The notes: generated from the letters alone by a model not told the origin. DNA of 64,000 bases from an uncultured Lachnospiraceae bacterium (GCA_900315945.1 ONAZ01000001.1:86701-150700), one strand, 5' to 3'; positions 53,848-63,331 are shown, numbered from the stretch's first letter. Translations and numbers: made by a program.

Positions 53848-53876
53848 ATTATAGTACACTTTTAGACGCATTTCAA
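53848..53876 (-). promoter_or_regulatory. Promoter of the DUF234-type ATPase gene
   Basis: Minus strand TTGAAA (53876-53871), 17 bases, TATAAT (53853-53848), predicted start at about 53841, then AGGAGG before the ATG. The next ~90 bases upstream repeat the heptamer GTCTAAA in several places, which may be a regulator site. Confidence 0.8.
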
Positions 53877-53970
53877 GTTTTAATCCATCTAACCCCCTCC
53901 TTATTTTTAACATTTAGACAACTTTAAGCGTTTAATTTATCTAAATATCGCAATAATGTTAGCTTTTAGA

Positions 53971-55320
53971 TTATAAAGCTTTGTTGCTCATTCTATGCTT
54001 CATATACTTCCCAATAATCTCAGCCATGACTACAGCTTCTCCTGCTGTGTATTTATAGCTGTTTCTTCCAGCTCCATTAATCTTCAAGACGAATTCACTT
54101 ATCTCGTATCTGAATCCATCTCCCTGGAAGCTTGGCTCATATACATCCACCTTAGACGGATCTTCAAAATGTACCTCAAAATGCTTTGTCATCCACCAAG
54201 GCGATGGTGCAAGAATATATCCCTTTGTACCAGATATTACAAGATTACCTTCCGACTTAACTGCAACACCATTCTTAGATGTAGCCATACCATTACCGTA
54301 TTCTAATTCCGTCTTGGTATATATATCGACGCCTTTATCATCATATAATGTCTTGAATCTAATATCCTTATATTCTTTGCCAAGTAGCTTTATAGCTGGA
54401 AGCAATGTATAGCTTCCGAATTCCAAAAAGCTTCCCTCGTATATGTTAGAAGTCCTCTCTCTTGAATTAGGCTCTGCTAATCTGGTATATGCCGCTTCCA
54501 CATCTCGGATTTCACCTATTACACCAGAACTTGCAACATTCATTAACTGTTGAAATCCTGGACAATACGCAGTCTTAATAGCCTCCATTAATACGAGGTC
54601 ATGCTCCTTGGCATAATCATATAATTCTTCCGCTTCATCTCTCTTAAAGCATAGCGGCTTCTCACATAAGACGTGCTTACCTGCATGAAGTGCCTGCTTA
54701 GCATATTCATAATGTGTCTCATTAGGTGATGCAATATATATAGCATCCACCTTATCTAAGAATTCATCATATGACTCATAATAATTGTCCAGTACATATC
54801 TCTTCTTCAAGAACTTGTCTTCCTTTACTTCAGGGTTAAATGTACATATTACATTTACACCAGATACATACTTGACCTCCGATAGGAATCTTGGAACAAT
54901 TCTACCTGTCCCAACAATACCAAGATTAATAATCTTAAAGCTATTATTCCTAATCTGGGTTGACGACACATCAGGCGTCCTGTCAAGATATACTACTTCA
55001 CAGAACTGCTTAAGATAATCGAAGGTTCCCACCCAATCAGAACCAAGTGTAAATATATCAACATCATATTTCTGAATATCCTCTATCTTCTGACCAACAT
55101 GGTCTTCCACAATAATCTCATCAGCAAAACCCGTGGAACGAACATTTTCAATACGCGTCATAATAGGGTCAACGACATTGACCTTACCACGAGCCTCATC
55201 GTAATGGTCAGTTGTTACACCAACTATTAGATAATCTCCTAATTCCTTAGCGCGCTTTAATAGATTGTAATGTCCATTATGAAATAAATCGTATGTACCG
55301 TAAGTTATTACTTTTTTCAT
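53971..55320 (-). CDS. CDP-alcohol cytidylyltransferase fused to Gfo/Idh/MocA oxidoreductase
   Basis: 449 residues from the ATG at 55320 (GGGAG six bases upstream; earlier in-frame starts lack one). Residues 1-126: TagD/GCT-type nucleotidyltransferase with VITYGTYDLFHNGHYNLLKR (HxGH), YLIVGVTTDHYDEARGK and SSTQIR (the family ISSTxIR motif). Residues 130-449: NAD(P)-dependent oxidoreductase with LGIVGTGRIVPRFLSEV, YIASPNETHYEYAKQAL, AGKHVLCEKPLCF and MEAIKTAYCPGF. The fused form suggests the reduced polyol phosphate is passed straight to CTP activation, as TarI/TarJ do for ribitol. The alcohol is unknown. Its oxidoreductase half is a paralogue of that in 12146-14023. Confidence 0.85.
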   Translation of the reverse strand: MKKVITYGTYDLFHNGHYNLLKRAKELGDYLIVGVTTDHYDEARGKVNVVDPIMTRIENVRSTGFADEIIVEDHVGQKIEDIQKYDVDIFTLGSDWVGTFDYLKQFCEVVYLDRTPDVSSTQIRNNSFKIINLGIVGTGRIVPRFLSEVKYVSGVNVICTFNPEVKEDKFLKKRYVLDNYYESYDEFLDKVDAIYIASPNETHYEYAKQALHAGKHVLCEKPLCFKRDEAEELYDYAKEHDLVLMEAIKTAYCPGFQQLMNVASSGVIGEIRDVEAAYTRLAEPNSRERTSNIYEGSFLEFGSYTLLPAIKLLGKEYKDIRFKTLYDDKGVDIYTKTELEYGNGMATSKNGVAVKSEGNLVISGTKGYILAPSPWWMTKHFEVHFEDPSKVDVYEPSFQGDGFRYEISEFVLKINGAGRNSYKYTAGEAVVMAEIIGKYMKHRMSNKAL

Positions 55321-55351
55321 GATAATCTCCCACATACGAATAATCATCAAA

Positions 55352-55392
55352 TACCCACCCGCTCATAAGAAAATCGCTTGGTGGGTTTTGAC
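55352..55392. terminator. Terminator between LicD block and cytidylyltransferase gene
   Basis: ACCCACC and GGTGGGT pair across a 20-base loop that itself contains a partial CGCT/AGCG stem; a short T-run follows on the plus side only, so as a terminator for the minus-strand LicD operon it is of moderate strength. Confidence 0.45.
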
Positions 55393-55403
55393 TGATTATT
55401 CGC

Positions 55404-56381
55404 TTATACTCCTCTTATCTTCATCTCAATGAGTTCATCCATCATCTCATCGCTAAGTGCTGTATTGAATTCCTTTTCCATAACTTCTTTTAGTCCCTCA
55501 CGCTGTTCTTTATAGAATGGATATTCATGGGACGCACCCACATTCTTCGGCGTCATATAATCGTCTCCATAATTAAACCTCAATATGTTTTCATATCCCA
55601 CAGGAACAGGAATAGTTGTGTTCTCAAAAGGCATATCAATATATTCTTCATACCATTTTCTATCACAATGATAATAATCCCAATCAATAGCAAGCGCAAG
55701 CATGCAACTAACTTCTGTCGTCTCTTCATCAACATAACTTGCAGAAACAATATCAAATGCCTTCTTAGCTTCATGTCTTAATCGATTATTATAATCTATC
55801 TCTATTCCTAGTGTGTCTTCTATCTGAGACATTAGATCCATCACATCATCATCATATGGTGGCTCTTCAGGAATAGACGCTTCAACCTTAAGCAAGAATT
55901 TCAATGTATCTACCGTTGTCTCTAATCTCTTAGCGTCTGACGGTATATTATCAACAGGGAACACATCTACACCCACAACATAAGGACACATATGAAATCT
56001 TTCTAAGAATTCTGGCTCGAAATTCATATGTCTTTCGTTAATAACACGAGCTTTAACAATATCATCTGTAGGATCATTATATACACTTTTTAACTCAAAC
56101 CATTTATCAAGATGCTTTGGTGCTTCTTCTAGAAACTTCATATAATCTCGGCGAAGCATGCCAACATCAAGATCATCATCCCAAGGAATAAAACCATTAT
56201 GACGCACGGCGCCAAGCATAGTTCCCCAATCGGCGAAATATTGTATATCTAATATCTCGCACACTCGTTTTATTTCACCAAGCACTTCTATCTGAGCCGC
56301 CCAAGCCCTCTTCATCATCTTTGATATTGTAAATCCATCTCTAACTTCTTCTTCAAAGTATTCCTCTGGAAATGTGAACAT
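55404..56381 (-). CDS. LicD-family phosphotransferase
   Basis: 325 residues, a single LicD domain of the nucleotidyltransferase fold, which transfers phosphocholine or a related alcohol phosphate from a CDP donor to sugars of surface glycans. Seen: YFADWGTMLGAVRHNGFIPW followed by DDDLDV (the catalytic GxLxxxR...PWDDDxD), FEPEFLERFHMCPYVVGVDV, and the C-terminal FENTTIPVPVGYENILRFNY with GDDYMTP. All acidic metal ligands are present. Last gene of a four-gene block (GT2-LicD, LicD-LicD, methyltransferase, LicD). Natural CDP donor is unknown but a CDP-alcohol synthetase gene lies next. Confidence 0.88.
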   Translation of the reverse strand: MFTFPEEYFEEEVRDGFTISKMMKRAWAAQIEVLGEIKRVCEILDIQYFADWGTMLGAVRHNGFIPWDDDLDVGMLRRDYMKFLEEAPKHLDKWFELKSVYNDPTDDIVKARVINERHMNFEPEFLERFHMCPYVVGVDVFPVDNIPSDAKRLETTVDTLKFLLKVEASIPEEPPYDDDVMDLMSQIEDTLGIEIDYNNRLRHEAKKAFDIVSASYVDEETTEVSCMLALAIDWDYYHCDRKWYEEYIDMPFENTTIPVPVGYENILRFNYGDDYMTPKNVGASHEYPFYKEQREGLKEVMEKEFNTALSDEMMDELIEMKIRGV

Positions 56382-56401
56382 ATATCCTCGCTTTCACTAC
56401 T

Positions 56402-57457
56402 CTATATAAAGGACGCTACCTTTTCATCTACTATGACAACATTTAATTCTTCTATTTCTCTAAGATTAACTAGTGCACTCTCTACTAGCGAGTCACGATA
56501 ACACACAACTACTGTTGAATCTTTCCTAATTTCATCAAGCTTAGCAATAGGATAATTAATAACATTTTCAGGATTTTCACTATCTTCTTTAATTACAAGC
56601 GAGCAATCACATATATCTATCCTTGCTAATGCATCATACATCCTTCTGCTATCATTTCTTGCTCCATATACATATACTTTACCTACTCCTTTTATCCTAC
56701 TAATAAAAGACTTAGCCTTTTCTTGTATATCCTCAAAATCTCCTTTAACTCCTATAGAAGCACTCTTACCTTTATTAACTATAACTCCTATTCCCATCCA
56801 TCTATTAGGAAACTGAGCAAAAATCATCTTAGGTAAACTTTCGGTTAAAACTCCAACCTCATTCCAGCATCTTACTATTCCACCATTACACGAATCATAT
56901 TCATGAGCAAATATATCATGGAAGCACACAATTTTCTTAGCGAATCTTCCCACATTCAGATAATCCTTCATAGCAGCGTCATAACTATGATCTGCATCAA
57001 TAAATACAAAATCGTATTCTTTGCCTTTATAATCATCTGTTGTACTTGGAATACTTTTCTTAAGACAAGGTAGAATCTTACTAAACTCTTCATATCCATC
57101 AAGATAATCTTCTATATCAACCATCTCATATACAAGATTAGGATTATTTCTATACAAAATTGCGCATATAAAGTAAGAACTTCTTCCCCTATATACTCCA
57201 ATTTCAATTGCGCTTTGTATTTTCATATCCACAAGATAATGACAAAAGTTCGCAAATTCTCCTGGAACTTGAATCATTCCATTTTCAGTAAATACTGCTT
57301 CTTCTCCCAACTCTTGAAGCCAAGGAAGGGGCGTAATTCCATACTCTCGAACCTGGGATAATATAAAATCAACATTATGAATCTCATCATCCGTAGCATT
57401 CAATATTCTATTAAGTACATTAAGCTGTCTATCTATATCTACCATTCTATTCTCCAT
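56402..57457 (-). CDS. Class I SAM methyltransferase with C-terminal Rossmann module
   Basis: 351 residues. The N-terminal half is a methyltransferase of the cephalosporin-hydroxylase/Methyltransf_24 type: AIEIGVYRGRSSYFICAILY, VDIEDYLDGYEEF, YDFVFIDADHSYDAAMKDYL and CFHDIFAHEYDSCNGGIVRC. The C-terminal ~95 residues are a divergent copy of the recurring Rossmann module (KVYVYGARNDSRRMYDAL, VIKEDSENPENVINYPIAKL). The ATG overlaps the TAA of the upstream LicD gene by one base (TAATG). Probably methylates a glycan or its phospho-alcohol. Confidence 0.8.
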   Translation of the reverse strand: MENRMVDIDRQLNVLNRILNATDDEIHNVDFILSQVREYGITPLPWLQELGEEAVFTENGMIQVPGEFANFCHYLVDMKIQSAIEIGVYRGRSSYFICAILYRNNPNLVYEMVDIEDYLDGYEEFSKILPCLKKSIPSTTDDYKGKEYDFVFIDADHSYDAAMKDYLNVGRFAKKIVCFHDIFAHEYDSCNGGIVRCWNEVGVLTESLPKMIFAQFPNRWMGIGVIVNKGKSASIGVKGDFEDIQEKAKSFISRIKGVGKVYVYGARNDSRRMYDALARIDICDCSLVIKEDSENPENVINYPIAKLDEIRKDSTVVVCYRDSLVESALVNLREIEELNVVIVDEKVASFI

Positions 57458-59274
57458 TACAGATTCATATTCTTATATCCACTAGGAACATTTATTGTTG
57501 TAGCAAAATAAGGCATCTCTGCTACATCCTCAAAGTCTTTTCTGTCATATATCCTATCAATTCCATCTTGCAGTTCAGCCGTTATCCTAACCCTTGTAGC
57601 GTTCTCATCTACTACCGCTCCTCCTATATTATCAGCAGCCCTCAAGAACTCTCTTCTAAGATTTAATTCAGAATTCACCCTAACATCAGCAATCCTTTTC
57701 CATTCATCTATTATTCCGAAAATCTCATCAGAGTAAGGGGGTTCACTTGGCATATTTCTAGCTGTAGTAATTAGATTCTCTATTAACATCTTTCTTACTT
57801 CATCCTTAGAAGCGTCTGGCGATACCAAATCGATTATAGCAATGTCTATTGTAGCCTCCTTGTCATATCCGTGAAACCTACTACAGTATTCTTCTTCATC
57901 ACACATATAACTATCAGACCAAATAAATATTCTCATATTCTCATGCTTCTCACTAGAATAAAGACATGAATAATTAAACCATGGATCTAATTCTTGCCCT
58001 AACGATAGCAAGAAATTATTTAGTTCTTCTCTTTTTATAGCTACATGAATATTAGAATCATCACACAAATACTTATCTTCTGTTATAGCCTGCGTAAGGG
58101 TATCATCAATTGCATAATAGGTAGTATTAGTAATCTTACATAGTCTCTTAAACTCTTCTAATACCTCGCACTGCGCAGCAATCTTTCTCTTTTCTTCTTC
58201 AGTAATCTTCTTATCTTCAACTACTTCTTCCTTAAAGAAATCCTCATCAATATCTAGTGAAGTCTCTGTCGTTTTGTTCCTGAATTTAATATAATATCTA
58301 CTTGAAATATTCTCAATATATTCACAAGCCCCCTCAAAAGTCTTGTGCTTCTTTTCATCAAATATTGCTCTTATAAATGTATTATAGAAAGGATAATCGT
58401 GACCACAACCTGCCTGTACCGGAGTCATATAATCATCGCCATATTTTTTCCTAAGGAGCAAATCGTATCCAGCAGGAACAGGTATTGTAGTATTCTCAAA
58501 TGGCATTCTTGTTGACGACGCATACACATCTTTCGGAATATAATAATCCATTCCCACACCAAGACACGCTACTTGTGTTATGTAATCAGAGTCCTCATCT
58601 CCATATAGCCCTGCTATCTCTTCGCTTAGAATCAATATCTCTTGCCCACTTGGATTCTCTTCGCTAAATTCGATACTACAAGTCTTTTCTAACCATTTAA
58701 GTGCTGCCTTATACTCCGCAAATTGAGTAACATATTCTTTATCAACAGGTGTATGTTCATCTAACCACTCTCTTGCATGAAACGCTGTCGTACATACTTT
58801 AAGTGCCTCAATCTGTTCATTCTCTAATTCCTTTTCTCTAGGCACATAATCAAGTGTAAATATATCTAATCCTACTGGAAATGGAAAACCATGATATTCT
58901 TTGTATACATCTCTTTCGACAGTAAACATTGTAGAATTCATTACACGAGCAGCATGAAAACCATGATCTGGCGCGTTATAGCATGTATGAATAATAATCC
59001 CATCATAATTATCTATTACTTCGCAAAATCTCTCTAAGTCATGACGCATCATACAAAGGTCAATATCGTCATCCCATGGTATATATCCTTTATGACGTAT
59101 GGTTCCAAGTAATGTTCCCCAATCAGCATAATAAGGTATGTCATTTTCTCTACATATAATGTCAACCTTATTAAGCAACTCAAGCTGAGAAGCCCAGGCA
59201 TGCTTCATAAATGCAGGAATTGTGAAATCATCCCTTGTCTCTTCTTCAAAATAACTTATATCAAAATCTAACAT
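57457..59274 (-). CDS. Tandem LicD protein: catalytic plus degenerate domain
   Basis: 605 residues. Domain 1 (about 1-325) is complete: ENDIPYYADWGTLLGTIRHK, then GYIPWDDDIDLCM; the C-terminal end is TTIPVPAGYDLLLRKKYGDD. Domain 2 (about 340-605) has the same length and order but the active-site block reads TYYAIDDTLTQAITEDKYLC then DDSNIHVAIK, so the GxLxxxR and WDDDxD residues are lost. It keeps the family end FATTINVPSGYKNMNL. A possible allosteric or acceptor-binding second domain. In operon with the GT2-LicD protein upstream (86 bases) and the methyltransferase downstream. Confidence 0.85.
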   Translation of the reverse strand: MLDFDISYFEEETRDDFTIPAFMKHAWASQLELLNKVDIICRENDIPYYADWGTLLGTIRHKGYIPWDDDIDLCMMRHDLERFCEVIDNYDGIIIHTCYNAPDHGFHAARVMNSTMFTVERDVYKEYHGFPFPVGLDIFTLDYVPREKELENEQIEALKVCTTAFHAREWLDEHTPVDKEYVTQFAEYKAALKWLEKTCSIEFSEENPSGQEILILSEEIAGLYGDEDSDYITQVACLGVGMDYYIPKDVYASSTRMPFENTTIPVPAGYDLLLRKKYGDDYMTPVQAGCGHDYPFYNTFIRAIFDEKKHKTFEGACEYIENISSRYYIKFRNKTTETSLDIDEDFFKEEVVEDKKITEEEKRKIAAQCEVLEEFKRLCKITNTTYYAIDDTLTQAITEDKYLCDDSNIHVAIKREELNNFLLSLGQELDPWFNYSCLYSSEKHENMRIFIWSDSYMCDEEEYCSRFHGYDKEATIDIAIIDLVSPDASKDEVRKMLIENLITTARNMPSEPPYSDEIFGIIDEWKRIADVRVNSELNLRREFLRAADNIGGAVVDENATRVRITAELQDGIDRIYDRKDFEDVAEMPYFATTINVPSGYKNMNL

Positions 59275-59359
59275 ATAATACCTCGCGAAGTATAATTAAT
59301 TATTAGTCTCTCAATAATAATATATCGGCTAATTTTTTATTCTATATTAGTATTAACGC

Positions 59360-62329
59360 TTATATACCAATGTCTGACCTATCGTATAATACATATTTCC
59401 CATCGCTCATATCTGCGGATATACGCATTCTTCTAAAGCTTTCATTATTATCCGACATTGCCACATTATCAGCCGCCTTCAAAAACTCATTTATAAGATT
59501 CCCTCTAGTATTAATTCCAACATGAAGTAAGTCTTCCCACTGATTAACAACCTCAATTATGCTGTCGTCATATGGTGGATTAGTCGGCATACTTGGAGCA
59601 CTTACTAATAATTTCTCTACAACATTCTTCTTCAACTCTTCAACAGAGTCATCATCGTTAACGAAATCAATTGCCGCAATATCGACACCTACTATATCAT
59701 TACAACCATGGAACCTCTTTTCATATTCTCCTTCATTAGTTCCATACGCATCAGTAATCACATATGTTCTCATATCCATATGGTCTTTATGTGAATAGAT
59801 ACTTCTATAATCAAACCACACACCTAATTCTTCTTGAAGTATCTGTTGGAACCTCATATAATCTATTCTTTTCATTCCAATATGAATATCAAGAGAATCA
59901 CTATTAAGTGACTTAATATTATCTATTTCATCTCGTGTTTCATTTATGAAATAATAATTTATCCCATTACTCTTACAAAGTCTATCAATCTCTTCTAAAA
60001 CTTCAAGAAGTGCAGCCCTAATTCTATTATCACTTCTATCTAAATCTTCATCGTGAAAATGTAATACAGGTTCTGTTGTTCTATTCAAAAAGGCTCTATA
60101 ATACTCGGTAGATATTTTCTCAATGTGAGCTTTAGTCCCTTCAAAATCCTCCGTCCCCATTGATTTCATAACATCTTCTAATAATTCGTTGTAGAAAGGA
60201 TATCCATGTCCTCCGCCTACATTTTGTGGCGTCATATAATCATCACCATACTTAGTCTTAAGAACTTCATCATAATTCTTAGGTACAGGAACCATAAGGT
60301 TCTCAAAAGGTACTCTTATCAAATTATCATATGTATCTTTAGGAAGATAATAATCTCTTCCAACCATAATGTTAGGAAGCTCCGATATATAATCAGCCTC
60401 TTCCTCCCCATATGTGCTTTGAATTTCATCATATAGAATCGTTAGCTCATATAGATCTGGCTCTTCCTTAGAAAACTCTATATTAGTTATTTCCTTTATT
60501 TCCTTAATATACCTCTTATACGCCTCTTTATATTCCTTCTCCTTTTCATCATGTTCATCAATAAGAATTGTAAGATTAGCAGCGTAATTTACTTTTTCCA
60601 TAAGCGCAATCTGTTCATCTTCCTTTGCCTTATCTCTTGGAACATAATCCACATTGAATATATCAATCCCCACAGGAAATGGAAATCCATGTAAATCTTT
60701 AAGTCTATCCCTATCAATAGTAAAATCTCTTGAAAGATTTAATCTAGAAGCATGAATCCCAAGGTCTGGTGTATTATAAGGATTCAAACATTCTAATTCT
60801 GGATAATAACTAATAATTCTATAGAATTTCATCAAATCCTCTCTAGGCATACATACATCTAAATCATCATCCCAAGGAACAAATCCCTTATGTCTTATGG
60901 CACCAAGAAGGGTACCCCAATCTACACTATATGTAAGGTTATTTGCCTCACATATCTTATCGAACATAGAAAGAGTCTCTAACTGTGCCGCCCATGCATT
61001 CTTAACAAGAGGTTCAATAAAGAATCCATCTCTAGTCTCTGCCTCGAAAAATTCTGGTTTAAATTTTAGTTTCTCAAATTCTATCTCAGGAACATTTAAC
61101 ACAATACCCAAATCTATATCTTTAGATATAGGAAACTTATTCCATAATTCTAATTGCTCCTCATCTTGACATGTTGCATTCAGCATTTGAATTGCCCAAG
61201 TCTCATAGGTTTCTTCGCTAGCTATCTTCAATAAATCATTTCTAATATCATGATTAAGAAGCTTACTAATTACATCACTATCCTTCGTCGCAATTGCACT
61301 ATCCAGAATAAAAAGAAGCATCTTACATATGTTTTCTTCTTGCCAGAAATCATCTCTCATCAATTGATTGGCATCATACTTGCGAGGATTCTTCTTATAA
61401 TCTATATAGGTTGATATTGCGTTAGATGCTATGCCACATACCTTCCCATATTGCTTCATACTCCAATATGCACAAATCAAATATTGTCTAACTCCAAACT
61501 CATCATATGCAAACAACTTATCCTTTAGAAATTGTTCACCATTCTTAATGAGCGCATCCCAGTCTTTCATTAAATAAAAGCAATATAATATATCCGTATG
61601 TAGAGCATCCCAGTATTGAGAATTACTTCTTTGCTTAATCCCAATAAATGCAGTCTGAATTGCCTCATCATAATCTTTCGTTCCGCGGTAATCTATTACA
61701 AGCTGATGGAGCATTCTCATATCATCAGGATGTTCTTCACATTCTAGTTTTAGTAACTCTCTATTTCTATTGGACTTTTCCGTTTTCTCTTCATCATCTT
61801 TGTATGCATATCCATAATGATGTACAAATGTGTTAAGCTTCTTTTTTGTTCCAATCTCAATTCCTGTATACGCCTCGTGAATTCTATGTTCAAAATGTAA
61901 TTTAGGTGTAATCCTAAGAATTCTATCTACGCTATGATCACCATATCTATCACCATTTATATCAAGATAGTTTCTTTGAATATATGTAGCAACATTATAC
62001 TTATCACTTTCCTTAGAATTAAAGAATCTAACAAGCTCTGTAACATCATCAAACCACTCATCATCGTCAATATATAAGAACCATTCTCCTTTTGCCGCCC
62101 TCAAGCCAACGTTTCTTGCAGCGGAAAAGTCTTTAATCCATTCGAAATCAATAATATTATCAGTATAGCCTTCTATAAGTCTACGAACTTCCTTACCACA
62201 CCCTGTATCAGTAAGTATTAACTCTGAAGGAACCTGCTTTAAAATAGGCTGTATAGAATCAAGACATCTTTTAACACCTTCATAGTTTCTTGATATTAAT
62301 ATTGATATTGTTAATTTTGGCTTACTCAT
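59360..62329 (-). CDS. GT2 glycosyltransferase + helical linker + catalytic and degenerate LicD
   Basis: About 989 residues from the ATG at 62329 (GGGGG five bases upstream). Residues 1-235: a GT2 domain (LTISILISRNYEGVKRCLDS, NVGLRAAKGEWFLYIDDDEW, FEHRIHEAYTG) of the SunS-like type. Residues 235-430: alpha-helical repeat region (MLHQLVIDYRGTKDYDEAIQ, QYWDALHTDILYCFY). Residues 435-720: intact LicD (SVDWGTLLGAIRHKGFVPWD, DDLDVCMP). Residues 735-989: a LicD-like domain with INYYFINETRDEIDNIKSLN and SDSLDIHIGM in place of the active site. One chain may thus add a sugar and then its phospho-alcohol. First gene of the LicD block. Confidence 0.84.
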   Translation of the reverse strand: MSKPKLTISILISRNYEGVKRCLDSIQPILKQVPSELILTDTGCGKEVRRLIEGYTDNIIDFEWIKDFSAARNVGLRAAKGEWFLYIDDDEWFDDVTELVRFFNSKESDKYNVATYIQRNYLDINGDRYGDHSVDRILRITPKLHFEHRIHEAYTGIEIGTKKKLNTFVHHYGYAYKDDEEKTEKSNRNRELLKLECEEHPDDMRMLHQLVIDYRGTKDYDEAIQTAFIGIKQRSNSQYWDALHTDILYCFYLMKDWDALIKNGEQFLKDKLFAYDEFGVRQYLICAYWSMKQYGKVCGIASNAISTYIDYKKNPRKYDANQLMRDDFWQEENICKMLLFILDSAIATKDSDVISKLLNHDIRNDLLKIASEETYETWAIQMLNATCQDEEQLELWNKFPISKDIDLGIVLNVPEIEFEKLKFKPEFFEAETRDGFFIEPLVKNAWAAQLETLSMFDKICEANNLTYSVDWGTLLGAIRHKGFVPWDDDLDVCMPREDLMKFYRIISYYPELECLNPYNTPDLGIHASRLNLSRDFTIDRDRLKDLHGFPFPVGIDIFNVDYVPRDKAKEDEQIALMEKVNYAANLTILIDEHDEKEKEYKEAYKRYIKEIKEITNIEFSKEEPDLYELTILYDEIQSTYGEEEADYISELPNIMVGRDYYLPKDTYDNLIRVPFENLMVPVPKNYDEVLKTKYGDDYMTPQNVGGGHGYPFYNELLEDVMKSMGTEDFEGTKAHIEKISTEYYRAFLNRTTEPVLHFHDEDLDRSDNRIRAALLEVLEEIDRLCKSNGINYYFINETRDEIDNIKSLNSDSLDIHIGMKRIDYMRFQQILQEELGVWFDYRSIYSHKDHMDMRTYVITDAYGTNEGEYEKRFHGCNDIVGVDIAAIDFVNDDDSVEELKKNVVEKLLVSAPSMPTNPPYDDSIIEVVNQWEDLLHVGINTRGNLINEFLKAADNVAMSDNNESFRRMRISADMSDGKYVLYDRSDIGI

Positions 62330-62384
62330 AATTGCCCCCATATAATTACAATTTAATATATTATACCATATATTGTATAAAACA

Positions 62385-62412
62385 AAAAAGAAGACCACTT
62401 TCGTGGTCTTCC
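62385..62412 (-). terminator. Flagellin terminator
   Basis: Minus strand GAAGACCACGAAAGTGGTCTTC with a CTTTCG-type loop, followed by TTTTTTGTTTT. Strong intrinsic terminator 30 bases after the flagellin stop. Confidence 0.9.
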
Positions 62413-62444
62413 AAACATCATGTGTTTTAGTCTATAACACTTCC

Positions 62445-63251
62445 TTATTGAAGAAGTGAAAGTACACCTTGTGTTGATTGGTTAGCTTGAGCAAGCATTG
62501 ATTGTCCAGCCTGTGTTAGGATGTTATTCTTGCTATACTTAACCATCTCATCAGCCATATCTGTATCACGGATACGAGATTCTGCTGCTGTTACATTCTC
62601 TACGATATTATCTAAGTTATCAATTGTGTGCTCTAATCTGTTCTGCATAGCACCAAATGTTGATCTCCAAGTTGAAACTTGTTCAATCTGTGTAGAAATC
62701 TCACCAAGTCTAGTCTTAGCTGAATCATTATCTGTAATAGAACCAATTGCTGTTGATACAGATGCAAGTCCTACACCAGCGATAGAAATTGTATTTGCTG
62801 TTGCATTTGTGTATCCAACGAAGATTGCTACGCCAGATCCTGCTAACATCTTCTTACCATTAAAGTCTGTTGTAGATGCGATACGGCTAATTTCTGTCTT
62901 TAACTGGCTAATCTCAGAATTGATAGCTGAGATATCCTTTGATGAGTTTGTTCCGTTAGCTGCTTGAACTGCTAATTCGTTCATTCTTTGAAGCATTGAG
63001 TGAACTTCTGTTAGCGCACCTTCAGCTGTCTGTACTGCAGAGATACCATCTTGAGCATTTGTAGATGCTCTATCAAGACCTCTGATTTGCTTTCTCATCT
63101 TCTCAGAAATTGAAAGTCCTGCTGCGTCATCAGCTGCACGGTTAATTTTATAACCTGAAGATAACTTCTCTGTGCTCTTTGATTGCTGATTAGCTGTGAT
63201 GTTTAATACTCTTGAAGCATTTGCTGCCTGCATGTTGTGTTGTACTACCAT
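62445..63251 (-). CDS. Flagellin
   Basis: 268 residues, a short flagellin made of the conserved D0/D1 ends with almost no variable D2/D3. Start at 63251 (AAGGAGG eight bases upstream) gives the normal MVVQHNMQAANASRVLNITA; upstream codons are leader. Seen: KINRAADDAAGLSISEKMRK, ISAVQTAEGALTEVHSMLQR, the short middle ASTTDFNGKKMLAGSGVAIF, and the C-terminal MVKYSKNNILTQAGQSMLAQ and QANQSTQGVLSLLQ. Preceded by a sigma-28-type promoter and a leader with two hairpins and GGA motifs like the CsrA-controlled hag leader. A second, nearly identical flagellin lies directly upstream (partial in the window). Confidence 0.95.
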   Translation of the reverse strand: MVVQHNMQAANASRVLNITANQQSKSTEKLSSGYKINRAADDAAGLSISEKMRKQIRGLDRASTNAQDGISAVQTAEGALTEVHSMLQRMNELAVQAANGTNSSKDISAINSEISQLKTEISRIASTTDFNGKKMLAGSGVAIFVGYTNATANTISIAGVGLASVSTAIGSITDNDSAKTRLGEISTQIEQVSTWRSTFGAMQNRLEHTIDNLDNIVENVTAAESRIRDTDMADEMVKYSKNNILTQAGQSMLAQANQSTQGVLSLLQ

Positions 63252-63259
63252 AATAATTT

Positions 63260-63294
63260 CCTCCTTGAAAATAATTCGCCTTCCCTTGCGAATT
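63260..63294 (-). promoter_or_regulatory. Putative CsrA-type control region of the flagellin leader
   Basis: The ribosome binding site sits in TCAAGGAGG (63268-63260), which matches the (A/U)CARGGAxG CsrA consensus. Just upstream, AATTCGC and GCGAATT (63294-63288 and 63279-63273 in minus order) form a hairpin whose loop, AAGGGAAG, presents a second GGA. The two-site layout is that of B. subtilis hag. No csrA or fliW is in the window. Confidence 0.55.
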
Positions 63295-63331
63295 AGACTG
63301 TTTTTAATTTGTTTCACACACCGATGTTTTT

